From Celoporthe dispersa (Eukaryota; Ascomycota; Sordariomycetes; Diaporthales; Cryphonectriaceae), in assembly GCA_016584495.1 (NCBI GenBank), contig WAID01000007.1, forward strand, positions 3,458,001 to 3,522,000: a DNA stretch of 64,000 bases, in the 5' to 3' direction. This document shows positions 46,547 to 58,965 of this stretch, piece by piece. A program made the translations under genes and the position numbers. Every line of letters begins with the position of its first letter. Position 1 is the first letter of the stretch. The notes under the pieces are model-generated. The model searched no databases. It was not told where the DNA came from and saw only the letters and a program-made list of their open reading frames with translations.

Positions 46547-48421
46547 TCATGCTTTACACATCCTCCCATCTTCCGCAACCGTCCAAGCATCACTTCCCAC
46601 CGCCACATCACAATAAAACAAGCCCTCCGGATCCCATTTCTCCTTGATCGAAAGTAACTTGCGGTAGTTCGCCCCGAAGAAGTCTTGCTTCCAGTCAGGC
46701 TGCCTGAAATCGGCTTCGTTCATATAGGCGCCCGATCCTGGAGTTGCTTCCTCGACAATGGGGTCGAGCGTGTAAGTGATGAGATCTTGCTCCTCGAACA
46801 CGTCCTCCCAGGGATCTGTGAAGCTGAAAGGGACCTCGATCGAGGCCGACACAATGGCCTCTCGCCAGGCAGGAAGCACTGCATTATCCCCGCCGAAGGA
46901 GGCGACGCTGGTGCCGACACCAATGAAGGTAGCACCGTCCTCAGCCAGGAGGCGGGAGGTAGCGGAGAAGTTACTGGTGGTGATCTGGGAGCGAGGGATG
47001 AGGCGGCCACCAAACTGGGCACTCCCGACCTCGATCCAGCCGTCGGGGAGCGGGCCCCAGTAATAGTTATAATGCTCCTCATAGGTTGCGAATTCAGTGT
47101 AGTTGATGCTGTAGGTCAGGTTCAGGCCTTCGAGGCTGGTGAGCAGTGGGACCATGGCCGTCTCAAGCTCGTCCTGGGTGGCGTTAAACGCAGTCAGGGC
47201 TGAGACCTCCACGTAGTCAGTCGTGAAGTAGTAGATCACCATCGATCCGAAGTCTACAAGGCCCGGAAGGGCAGCATGAAATGCGTCCACGGCATTGTAG
47301 ACGCTTTGGCTGGAGGTTCCGTTGGCCGTCTTTTCCACGAGTAACTTCAACCCGCTGGTCACGGCATCCGGATATGTCTTTACCGTCATGGATGTGACAA
47401 CTCCGTAGTTACCTGGGCCTCCACCACTGCGTGGTTCGGAATCAGCAACGCTCAACACAATCAACACGGTGTCAAGTCGTAACAAACAGGTGACTAACCT
47501 TAAAGCCCAGTATAGATCGGTATTGTTCGTCTTCGAGGCGGTGACCAACTCACCTGAGGCGGTGACGACCTCAAATGAAAGAGTCTGGTCCGCTCCCAAC
47601 CCAAACTTGGTGCTGAGTGCTGAGTGCCCACCGCCCTGGGTATAGCCACCAACGATTCCCACAGTCGGACACTCTCCCGTGATCCCTACGCGGCCAAGAG
47701 CCGCTGCGGCTTCAACGAGCTCGAAGCCTTGAACGCCAGCACCCAACTTGAGCGCGGTACCTGTGTAGTCTGTGTCGTTCCACTGGAGAGGCGTGATGTT
47801 CTTCAGGTAATGTGTCCAGACAGCCAGCGACCCGGCGCCAGTGGAGCGCCCGAGGTAGTCGTGACCGGTATTCCTGATAACAAAGCGAATGTTCTGATCC
47901 TGGGCAAACTTGATGGCAGCAATAATATCGTCGGGACCGGTGGCGTTGACAGCGTAGCGAACATAATTGCCAAGCTCGCAAGGCCGCCCGCGAGGAGTCC
48001 AAGGGTCACAGCTCTGGTTGGCAAAGAACGGTGCCATAACCGAGGAGCTCGAGTTCATGCTGCATGGTGTGATTGGTCATCACGTCAGCGCCAACAACAA
48101 TTTTCTCAGACGCCTTGTTCATTCCACGTACTGGATACCTGGCAAGAGCCATTGGCTTTGGAGATATGTGCATTCCTCCTCGTCATAGTAAGGGTCATGG
48201 CAAGGTGAGCCAAGCGGAATTGTAGCCACCAGCCGGCCTCCGACCGTGGCATTGAGAGATGACCATTGGGCCTCAGAAGGCCAGCAGCTGTCTCCTGGGA
48301 AACATCTACAGGTGGCATTGAAACCGCCTCTGAGCTGTATGGGCCTCTGCCCGCCGGGAGAGGCCGCAGCAGCTGCTGCACCGCTCACCACCAGGGCTAG
48401 AACCAAAGCGTCGAGCTGCAT
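46547..48421 (-). CDS. Secreted FAD-linked oxidoreductase, berberine-bridge-enzyme type (apparent frameshift)
   Basis: Flavoprotein oxidase of the BBE/6-hydroxynicotine oxidase group; substrate unknown, often secondary metabolites or carbohydrates. The exons are 48139-48421, 47499-48059 and 46547-47426. MQLDALVLALVVSGAAAAA is a signal peptide. The PCMH FAD domain shows NTGHDYLGRSTGAGSLAVW (His for covalent FAD) and GECPTVGIVGGYTQGGGHS (Cys for a second FAD bond), so bicovalent flavin is expected. The BBE C-terminal block has NYRKLLSIKEKWDPEGLFYC. Several N-glycosylation sequons (NAT, NTT, NFS) fit secretion. The phases of exons 1 and 2 disagree. One extra G at 48138-48139 (minus-strand GG to GGG) gives WLLPGMNSSSSVMAPFF and 574 aa. 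Intron 2 (47427-47498) is 72 nt and stop-free. Rhodopsin-fold genes lie on both sides. Confidence 0.92.
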
Positions 48422-50356
48422 GCTGATTCTCTGATCTTCGTGCTGCTGTGGCGGGGGCTGGATCCAGTGCGCTTTGAATCTGCAGGCCAAGGCTTTGGTG
48501 TCACACCCCCCTTCGAAGAGGTGAAAGTCGAAGGTCGACGGTGTCAACGTGGTCTAGCTCGCGAACAAAATGAAATGAGGTGGCGAGGCAGAATATTTGT
48601 CCCGCTGGTGGCGTAACCCCGTTAATCCCATCCTACATTCGGTCGACCTGTATGCAACATGGGACGTGGAAGTGAGGGGCTGGTCGACTACATGACAAAA
48701 GCAGCTGAGCCGGGGAACTAGGTAGAAGTTGTTGAATCCTCCGAACCGAGCTCATGGTTCCTAGAGGTTATCTGAGCTGCGCTATAGTAGGTGGAGATGG
48801 TAATTAAATAACCTTGACGACTTACAATTTAATTAAATCTGGACATTGTTGTTGATATCTGAAGGGAAAGTGTCTCTTACCTCCTCTCCTTAAACCATCA
48901 TCAACACGGCCCTCAGAACGGCGTGTCTCACGGCGAAAGCGGAAGGATTCGTCTCCGCACAGCAGCTCACATCCCGTGCAGGGAAAAAAGTATTAATTGC
49001 ACCTCAGCAGGCTGTCGCCTTTGTTGCAGTGAACCGCCACTTCATCGCGAATAGCGACCTCTTCAGAGCCCCTCCTTGTAATTCTTTCCGAGTCTTGACG
49101 TAATCGGCATTGCCTGCGGTATTCGAGAACCAGTCTTTGCGGAAAAGATGCTGACATGGTGGGTGGGGGCCAGGGCACATCAGTGAACCGCCTTTTCGCT
49201 CTGGACAGGCAAAAAAAAAAAAAAAAAGGAAGGGCAAATTGAGCCGAACCGTGAGAAAGCGGCTGGCTTATCTTCCCAAGCTGAGCCTGCAAGCTCGATG
49301 CAGATCTCTGCAGAGTGACTAATGGCCTTCGCATTCTGCTTTTTTTGATATTTTGGAATCTGGGTTAACTGGGATCGTAGCCAGCTCATCAATACGTGCA
49401 ATACGCGCGAGGCTTTGAGATCAATTAGTACGGAAAGTCAATACATATAATATAAATACGCAGCAGTCACGTTCCTAACGCTTGGTGGTGGACGACATGC
49501 CGTCGACTGTGAGTCCTGCACCAGGTGCCAGGACAGATTCACCTGGTCTCGTGTGCTATGATGGAAGACTCCATGTGTCTCAGGCCAATGAGGCCTTGTA
49601 CGAAATGAGGCCACTCTCCTGGATGAGTGCAAGGCACTTGCTTTGGTTGTGCAGGATGCGGTTGCATAAGGGAAACCTAATTAAAAAGTATATAATCCAT
49701 GCTTCGTACAAGACGATCCCTTCGCTCCGACCGGGGGACGGCCCGCATGCAGCCTCTAATGCTTCACTGGTGTGTCCAGATGCCGCATCACCCACGACCT
49801 GCGGGGACTCCCGGTCATTCTCTACATGCGCGCCACGAACACCTTACGAAGCTCGCAAGGGCCCATTTGTTATTTGTATCGTATAAAGGCGCTGGTGGTA
49901 CTTCTACAAGATGAACCCCCAACCAAGCCCCCGCGTCCTTGTCCGCCCTTAGGTTTTGACAGATCATATGGGAGGGTCGGAGAGGCCTAGGATCGACAAG
50001 TGCTGGATGAGAGCCTGCATGAGATCGTCCATACGGACTGGGGAGCGTTCCGAAGCGTGACATCGAATACGACGCCTGCATTGGCTTGCAAGAGCCAAAG
50101 TGACACAATCTGATCTTCCTGTAACTGCGTACAGAAAAACCAACGGTTTCTGTGCAAGGGGGTTGGGGCGTAAGCCTGGGTTTTGGTGTCGTGATACTAT
50201 TTCCTTCATGGTGGTCAGGACAGGAAACAGAAGAATCCTGACAGTAATATACCTTGGACCTGTGTCCTGGCCACTACTTCCGAGTTTTCTCTGATGACTT
50301 TACCATTATCATTTTGTACCTTCAAACTTGCGACGTTGATTACCTCTCGAGATTCT
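48422..50356. other. Divergent intergenic spacer; no supported gene
   Basis: Between the oxidase (-) and the second rhodopsin-fold gene (+). It contains an A18 run at 49210-49227 and an AT-rich part near 48790-48850. Open frames are short and not protein-like. Confidence 0.5.
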
Positions 50357-52063
50357 ATGCCCCTGTCACCCATCATTATACTTTCACTCATATTCCTCTT
50401 TTTTTCTCCATCGCTGATCACTAGCAATTAGACAGTAATTATGGGCTGGTCTTCAACGCCCCTGACGACACGTCGACATGGGGCCCTCGCATTGTTGCCA
50501 TCGCCGCGATATTCACGGGCTTCTCCCTCATCATTGTCAGTATGCGGATATATGTCAGGGCGCACTTGATCCACGCTATGGGCCTAGGTATTAACTTCGT
50601 CTTGTTCCTCTCCGGCCGGACGAAGCTGAGCTGATCATTGTCCTGTTTAGACGATTGGGCTATAATCTTCGGCTGGGTAGGACTGACTATCTTCTGGACA
50701 CCTCTTTAAAAAGATCGTCACTTGTCTAACCGTCAAAGCACAGTTCGGTATATGTGGCTACTCAACATGCACGATTATCCGTGAGTGCCATTGTTCTATT
50801 TCGTGTGTACTATTATCGAAAGACGTTGACGCGTGCCAGAAACGAGATGGGGACTCGGGGTTAATCATATCGATGACATGCCTACCCAGGACATAAAGAC
50901 ATTTCTGTTGGTAAGTATTCCATCCCCCCCAAGGTTGACCAAGATAGAGAAGCTCAGTTGAAGTGAGTCTCCGATGTTAACTTGACCAGATCGAATATAT
51001 CGGCTCACCACTGTGAGATAATTGTCCCCACGCTTTCGAGCACATCATCACAGTGCTTGTCTCTAATCAAGGCATGTTCTAGTTACGTCTGCTGCCTCTT
51101 TGGCTTCAAGTTCAGTCTCTTGCTGTCCTACCTACGCTTTATCCCACATGGGGTATGGAAATACGCGACGATCGGGATGGCAGTTGCTGTCACCTTGGCG
51201 CACATAGCGTTTGTGTGCTGCTTCCTCTTTGGATGTAATCCAGTGAGTAAATTATTCAGAGGAGTCGTTGTGGTGAAAGGCACAGATGAAGACTAAGAGG
51301 GTATTATCAGATTGCCAAATTCTGGGACACCAGCATCACCTGGGGCCATTGTCTCGGCCTACCCTTCTACACTGGCTTCTCTGCCCTGACGATTACCTTC
51401 GACTTCCTCATGTATGTGGGCCGTTTCTAGCATTTACCAAAGCCTACGTACTTAGTCTCGGAAACTATATCCGCTGACCGTCATCGCCATCAAAACAGCA
51501 TGCTGCTACCATTCCCCACGCTCGTCCGAACCAAGATCCGAACCCGAAAGAAGGTCGTCCTCTGCTGCCTCTTCACCCTCGGCGTGTTCATCTCGGCCGT
51601 GCAGATAGTCCGCTTCAGCTACCTCAGCCAGCTCGTCAACCTCCTCGACTCGGCCAACCCCATCGTCTGGTCCATTGTCGAGAGCAACCTCGGCATCGTC
51701 ACGGCGAGCATTCCCACCCTGGCACCGCTCGTCCGATACTTTTCGGAGAAGTCCCGGGTCGGTGGCTACTCTGGAGAGGGTGAATCCGGCGGCAGGTCAG
51801 GGAGGGGGGGAGGAGGAGGAGGAGGAGGTGGAGGAAACAAGACGTCGGCACATGAGCTCAACTCGTTCCACAGAGAGCTTAGGGGCCAGGGCCCTGTGGT
51901 TGACAGGGACATCATGATCACGGGACTTCATGGCGATGATAGCACTGAGCGGATCTATAATCCATCGCAGGGTGGTATCATGAAGCGCACGGATGTGGTT
52001 GTGAGCTCATCGCGTGGGCGGACGAGCGAGCAGAGCGTGCAGGTTGATGACGATACGCTGTGA
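50357..52063 (+). CDS. Rhodopsin-fold integral membrane protein (PTH11-like), copy 2, nine exons
   Basis: Same broad family as the gene at 44949, ligand unknown. I assemble nine exons: 50357-50364 (tentative), 50436-50587, 50651-50676, 50744-50780, 50840-50910, 50990-51012, 51083-51242, 51311-51411 and 51499-52063. They sum to 380 aa in frame. Conserved pieces are STWGPRIVAIAAIFTGFSLI, MGLDDWAIIFGW, QTRWGLGVNHIDDMP, GFKFSLLLSYLRFIPHGVW, CNPIAKFWDTSITWGHCLGL and ANPIVWSIVESNLGIVTASI. The tail holds a nine-Gly run and polar residues. The first coding exon is uncertain: an in-frame stop precedes the N-terminal DSNYGLVFN reading. An 8-nt exon (ATGCCCCT) with a weak GTCACC donor joined to an ACAG acceptor gives MPLNYGLVFNAPDD. 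Exons of 8, 23, 26 and 37 nt are unusually small. Confidence 0.8.
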
Positions 52064-55000
52064 GCCATTCTACAATGATATATTCGTGTTACTTATTTTG
52101 TTTTTGGAAATGCATCACTACCTTCTAGGGAAATCATCAGAATACTTCCAGGTGCTCATCGTGGAATCCTCGCCCGGCGATTGTCTTCACCGTTGGAGGA
52201 ATGTGAAGAGCAGACGAGCAGGTTTGGGTCTTGGGTTCATATTCTGGACCTGGCTGGTAAATATGTGACCGCGTTGTCCTCTCGCTCAAAGACATCGCTG
52301 TGGCCGACGGGTCGGAGGCGAGCGAGAACGTGTACTATAACATGGAGTGCCATCTGCAACACAGCTTGCTGGTACTAAATGCGTTGTGAACAGCCTCAAG
52401 ACTGAGCACAGCTACGCAATGTTTATACCGAAAAGAGCATTCTGAGTAGGCGTCATGCTATCGTATTCCTCCTACACCCAACAGTATGCGAGTATTCGCC
52501 GGCTGGCGTTCTTGCTCCACGACAATTGCGCATGGTGAAGGACACTTGGCACTCGTGAGAAGAGAAGAACAGGAGGGGGACAGAGAACGCGTCAAAAGCC
52601 TCACTTATACGAACAAGGTGAGAAGAAAGCAGTCAAAGGGACCAGCTGGATCTATTTGTCGTCCTAATCTCTGCCAGCCATCAGAATGTCATATATCGTC
52701 CTCATCTGAGCCTTATGCTTCGATTCTCGGCCGAGAAGGCCAGACGGCGACATGTTCTCTACAACGGGGGCCAGACGTCGAAGATATCCGTAGCAGGCCA
52801 GATGACAGTTAGACGCTCCGTAGCAGCGTCAAAGCTCTCCTCGATCTCCTTCGCGAGGACGAGATGCCGCCTATCCTCGACAGTCCCTCCCGGACGCACC
52901 AAAGTCTCATTAACGACCCATGAGAGACGACACATCCTATCCAGCGGGACCGAGGAACATGTAGTGGACACCAGGTGCAAGGCGCTGGACACGCTTAGAC
53001 GAGCACCCAGGCTACACAATCTCCCAAGCAACACGTGCAGCGTCCACCAGGCAGCGTCCAGCCTCCTCCTCCTGTCCCCGGGTCTGCCTCTCGTGTGCTG
53101 CAGCGGGGTTGACAGCAGAGAGTGTCCCAGCCACCACAAGACTGGGCCACGCTTCGCTGTCAAAGATGACCAGCTCCTGGCCATCCACAACTGCCAACCC
53201 CCACCGGCGGCGCCATCAACCGAGTAGGGCACATGCAAGAGCTTCTGCCACCTCCCTGGTGGCGCAATATTGTATCGAGGCCCGCCATGCAAGACACCTA
53301 TGCGCGCGAATATCCAATCATTTGATCTTGGCAAAGGTCGACTCGACCACGATTGTCTGGGACGGAGCAGTAAGAAAGGTTGGAATCTTTCTGCTGGCTA
53401 CGGCCACGGCCTGCCACGTACACAATATCCCGGCGTCGATCACTTTTTGCCCGGGTCCTCCTCTCCCAGCCACTTTTTTTATCTTCTTCGTTCTCTCAGA
53501 AAGTCTGGTTTGAGTCACTTGACAGCTGGCATGTCCCGAAGAGGACAATTTTGTGGCCGGGCCAGTAAGTAATACTCACTGTACATGCGACAGACACAAA
53601 GTGTAAGCAGCAGGTTGGGTTGGTTGCTCAAGTCACCTGGCTGACCAACAGGAGAGCAAAGCAGCAGGCCGACCATCATCAGAAGCCGAGACAATGTCTG
53701 ACATTTGACATTGACAAATTTTCCTTTTCCTTCTTCTGGGTCGTCAAAGTGGGCGCATCCAGTCAATTGTCAGCCATAACTCTGCACGGCACAGACCAGG
53801 GAAGACTGCTGTGCGCTGTTCGTCCACCCCACGCTGCCGACTTGTGCTGTGTTGGCTCACGAACGGCGCCCCCCCTCTTTCGCCCCCCCCTCCCCCAAAT
53901 TCTGAAACACGGTCTCAAACCGCCATACCATCAACCCTCCCCGCCACCCCTTGTCCCTCTCGCTGACCTTTATGCCGCTTGTCTCTGGCCTTTTAAGCAA
54001 AACCCTGTTTCGAATTCTGCATGCCTTTTCCCACCGGTTCGCTCGCCCCGCGGCTGTCGGCTTGCTTTGCTTTGGCCATGGCTTTGACCTTGACCGCCAA
54101 GTCGGCGCGCCCAGACAGAGTGACAGCTGCAAGAGATGTGGCCCTACCCGAGAGCTTGTTGGCTCGGATCTCTTGCTTGGTTGCTCCTTGCATGGAAACC
54201 AGTATTACATGTAACCGGAGCAGCAAGGCCGGGGTGGTCGTGCTGGTGACGCTGAGCTGTTGCTGTTGCTCACGCGACATCAGGACAACACGCATCCACC
54301 CATAAGCTTTGGGACGAGGCCACCCTGCCCCCTTTGCCGTCTATGACGCCCATGAAAGAAACCCCCCCCCCCAAAACCAAAAACCATATTGTGCATTACT
54401 ATGTATAATCAGATGCTAGGGTTCTGTTGGGACGGGAGGTCAGCTGAGTTCTTGGAGATCTTGGTTCCGCGTCTCGGCTTTGCAGCGATCTGATATGAGA
54501 TGAGGCAGTCCCCATTTCTATGCAGTAGGTAATCCTGGAGAAGAAGAAAACGACCTGCAGATGGAAGGACGGATGACTGAGACTGTGGTCACCGCCACTC
54601 GGCACCGGAACGCTGGTGTATGAAGCTGGAATGATGGAGGGCCGGACACTCCTTCTAGATAGTTTTATGCAGACGTCTCTCTCTCTAACATGGACAGCAC
54701 ACCAGACGCCAGGCAGGCTTGGTCGGCAGATCTCCAACCTCTCCCAGCACCCAGCAGACCGCGGTACATGGCAGATCCGGGACCTGCAGGTACTCTGTCC
54801 CGAACGGGTCGACACTTGTCCGACTGACTTGACTGGACCAGATCGTCCGGACCCTCAAACAAGCATAGCCCATATCTAACGATGATCACCGTCCAGGGAC
54901 CCAGTGATGCCAATTTTGTTTCCCACGACAAGGGGAGAATCACCATTGCGGTACTGTATACTGATCCTTATTCATGGCACGTCCAATAACCCTCACAGGA

Positions 55001-58000
55001 GAGATCCTGCATGCCCGTGTCGCCCGGGCGGTGACCAGGCCTGTTGCTGTGCAAGGGGTCCGGAACAAGAGACCTTCTGGATCCGCGCGTCATGGACGAA
55101 CGACGAACCCAGGCCCGACGAAGCAAGCCCCCAAGCCTGCAAGACACACTTGTCTCAGCGAATGATAACAACGCCCCCAGGGTTCACGCGTTCGAGGCGT
55201 CAAGTAAAGTGCTGATGGATCCGTGCACGGTTCGCCGATCCGGCGGTGGGAAGAGAAGAAGGAAGGACCCAAAAGAAACCCATGCTCGAACGTTCATTTT
55301 TCGGTTTCAAGAAACTGAGCAGGCAGGCACTCGGAGTCTCCGGTTCGGAGGCTCTGCAACACACAGGCGGGTCAGCGGCCGTTGTTCAGTTGGTTGAAAC
55401 GCCGCGAGCGACGGCCCACTCGAGCCTGTTGACCTCTGGTGAGAGCTGTTTTATACAGGCACCCACCAAGCAGTAGAGAACAATAGCGCAGGAATGAATA
55501 TGTACACAGTGCTCTCGTGTAGAGAATGCGATCGCGTCTCGCTGGGGGTTCAGGTCTGAACATGGAGACGCAAGCACCATTTGGCAAGGCGCAGAGGACG
55601 CTGATCGATACCGACCGTGGCTCTGCCAAGATGCACCTGTAGGCTATCAGAGAGACAGTATGAAGCAGCAGGGGTCCGTGGTCAGTGGAGCGCAGTACAT
55701 ACGAGAGAGAGTTGAAAGAAGAAGAAAAAGAGACACAGAGAGAACAAGAATAGACCAAAGAAATGCCCAGACAAGAGATCAGATGGTGATCTGCATAACT
55801 GTGTGGTCTTGGACCCGTGGGAGCGTCTGAACAATTGGTTTGTAGGCGAACGCGTTATGGCAAACCACAGGCTCTCTTCCTCCTCCACCACCACCACCAC
55901 CACCCCCCTCCAGCGGGACAACTGCTTGTTTTGGCCGCTCGAGACCTGCAGGGCCAGCTTATGGAGAGAGGGGGGAGGGGAAGACAGAGGAGGAGAGCCT
56001 GGATCGGCGCAAAAGTCTGGGGTTCGGAGGTGGTTTCATCTTATTCGGTAGGCTACTCGAAACATGGAGGGCGGCCCTCCCTCCGTGCCCGCCTCGGTAT
56101 CAACGGGATCAAAATAGGAATCTTCAAAGCCACGGAACCTCCTATTCGCACCCGACACAAGCGAGATGGGACGAGGAAGGAGAAAGAGAGAGTCTGCTGG
56201 GCGGAAATGACGCAATCATGGTGAAACTTTCCTTCCTTTTTTTATTATTATTTTTTTTTTAGTGAGTGAGCGAGCGAGAGGGAAGGAATAAGGCAGAGCT
56301 GAACGGCTCTAGCGGTCCGGACGGTTGCAACTGGTTGCTTTTCGTCATGGCCATCCCGTCGCGACTGCTTGCAAGGGACTGGAGTCGTCGGGAGCAGGCA
56401 CGGGTTCAGTCTACCCAATAGTATCTCTCTTGGCCAGCAGACACATGCTCGTGCATCTGATGGATAGGAGGCAAAAAAAAAAAAAATGTAGAGAGTGAAA
56501 AGGGCATACAGAAGCCATATCACTTGCAAGAGAAGATGATATTGTTTGCCCCTACAGGATTTGCTCCGCGGGCGTCTGACCCGCTTAGGAGGGACACACC
56601 CCCCTCATTATCATCATTTACTATTTCATCCTCGTCGATAATGGCACATGCTGAGACTTGGGTGCGTGAGGGAATTACTTTTAGTATCGAGAGGGATGGA
56701 ACGCCTTTTTTCTTTTTTTGTTTCCTCCGAGAAGAGAGGGAGAGGGGGGATGATAAGTCAGCCCGCTGCGTACCATGCGCCTCGTCACACCGCCCCTTGC
56801 GTCGAGGTTTGCTGTTATCTGGGAAAGGGTGATACGGAGACAGGCACGAAGAGAGGCATTATTGGTCAGGGTGCAACTTAGTTATCATGGTACACCAAGA
56901 CGAGTTTGGTTGTGTGGTGGTGGTGGTAGTGTGGGCGTGAGTGAGGTGAGTCCTTGCCCGCATCTGAACCTTGGGAGCTAGCCGGCCGGACGTGGATGGG
57001 TGCGTGCCGTACCAGGGTAGGTGATGACAATTGCGGAGATTTTTCCCCTTCGCAAAAGCGCCATTGTAGGCTGGTGGTAATCTTGGTAAAGCCGCATCAT
57101 GAGTTCGGTGAGCTCGGTGACGTGACCTCTTTAGGCTTTCGAGAAGGAAAAGGGGGGAAAGAGAGAAAACGAGAGACAAAAAAAAAGGAGACAGGAACGA
57201 CCAGGTTTAGCGATGTTTTCTTCTCATCCATGGTTCATGATATGCTGTTCTTCGGCCTGCCTTTTCCGGCTGGGCTGCTAAAGTGTAGCAGCTGGGGGAT
57301 CAGGGATATTCGAGGGGTTCTGAAGCCTTTTTACTTTTTATTTTTATTTTTGGTCAAAAGTAAATCTGCCCGGCGACGGGGCCGCCTCACCGAATGATAC
57401 AAGGTTGCTCTCGAAAGTAAAAGGCCAGCTTTCTCCTTCTGCTTGTGCGCGCGGCCGAGCCAAGACCAGAGTTCCCGCCCGTAGAGTTGCATAAGTAATT
57501 TTGCGCCTGCATGTTCCGAAAGCTGTAACGTAGCGCGCCTTCGACCAGACCCGAATCTTGAGTCAACCGTGACTGGTGGACTGGCCTTGGGGGCTATGTG
57601 CCTTGTCTCTGGCCACTCTGGCGGTCTGTTGACGATGGTCGGCGGGAAGTGCTGGTATAACGGCGCGAAGAGCACAGCGTGTCGAGAAGCACCCGGTGCA
57701 ACGCCGTCCAGAGTTGGCAGGCCGGCACAGCCGCCAGCTGCATGCAATATACCTCAAGGTTGATCGCTCCTGAGGACTAACTAACTATATTCTATGAGCC
57801 GACCCTTTTGAGTTTTTTTTTCTTTCTCTTTTCCCCCCCTCCTTCTGGAATCCGAATGCACCTGTTTCAAGGAACGAGACTGCCATGCCACTTGTGGCAG
57901 CTGGCTAAAGTTGCTGATCTAGGGGGGAAAGCGCTTTGATCACCAATGGCGTGCCAGGCCTGTGGGTTCGATGTGCTAGGGTAGATACCACTTACCTGCC

Positions 58001-58934
58001 GGGCGTCTACAATAATTTGAGGCTTGTTCGTTGTAGAGACCTTTTAACGCCATCTGAGATTGCGCCTGCGGCTCGCAAGCCGTGCGACATGAGTCCTGAC
58101 CGAGCCGTTGATCTTGCCTGGCGGGGGATGGCATGCATGCACAGCCCGCCACCCATCTCTGACATGCCGCGAGGGGACAAAGATCCTGGGGTAAAAATAC
58201 AGTTCATGTCATGGCAGCGGCAAGAGGAATCTCCCCTCCTCCTCCCACCCCCCTCTCCATCCGATCGACGAACCTCAGGGGGTTGGTTTGCAATTGGTTA
58301 AGCCTGTCCGATTGTACCTGCAGATTGCAGGCTTCCCACTGCAAGCATCTCCTGCATAGTGCTTCGGGTCAAAAGCCGGGAGGGTGTCCCGGCCGCAGCA
58401 GGGGGTTGTTCGGGGAAGAGGCGTGAGAGAGGATCGAGGACACCTTGCCCCTCGCAGATGGCACGCCCTTCGTTTTTTTCTCCTTCTTTTTTTTTTCCTT
58501 TTCGTTTTCTTTCTCCCCCTTTTGATGCTAGTTTAGGAAAGAAAGAGGTGGTATGCTCGCGCCTCTCTTGTGGGGTTAATGAGCCCTACATCAAAAACAC
58601 TGTCGTCGGTACCCAACCCAGAGACCGAGGCGCCACGCTGGGACGTCAAGTCGGCCCGTGAAGGAATGGCGAGGAGCTTTCTCCATACACTCATTGGGTC
58701 TCTCTCCCGCTGTTCCCGTCCTGCAGGTAATCAATTTCGTGCTCTGGCATGAGCCTATTGGCGAGCCCGCCCGTGGGGTTGACAGCGGGACTTGCAGCCA
58801 AGGTGGTCTGAGATTGATGAGGCGAGTGTGACGCGGAGCCATGCTCGGAGGATGGTGGTTGGCTGGTTGGCCCACGCTGTGATGTGCCGTACCGTCCTGT
58901 ATGTATGTACATGGGTACAGGAGGGCCCAGACAC

Positions 58935-58965
58935 CCACCACCACCACCACCACCACCGCCACCAC
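58935..58965. repeat. CCA trinucleotide microsatellite
   Basis: About ten CCA units with one CCG interruption. It is non-coding in my models. Confidence 0.9.

Noticed and set aside
52755..53334. Minus-strand open frames (ending ATDIFDVWPPL, and a second frame with GQELVIFDSEAWPSL) that look somewhat protein-like
   Set aside because: I cannot join the two frames with normal splice sites, and I recognise no family. It may be a decayed gene, but the evidence is too thin to annotate.
54021..54305. 94-codon ATG frame with a hydrophobic N-terminal stretch and a CCCC cluster
   Set aside because: Single short frame with no conserved spacing, overlapping open frames on the other strand; consistent with chance in GC-rich spacer.
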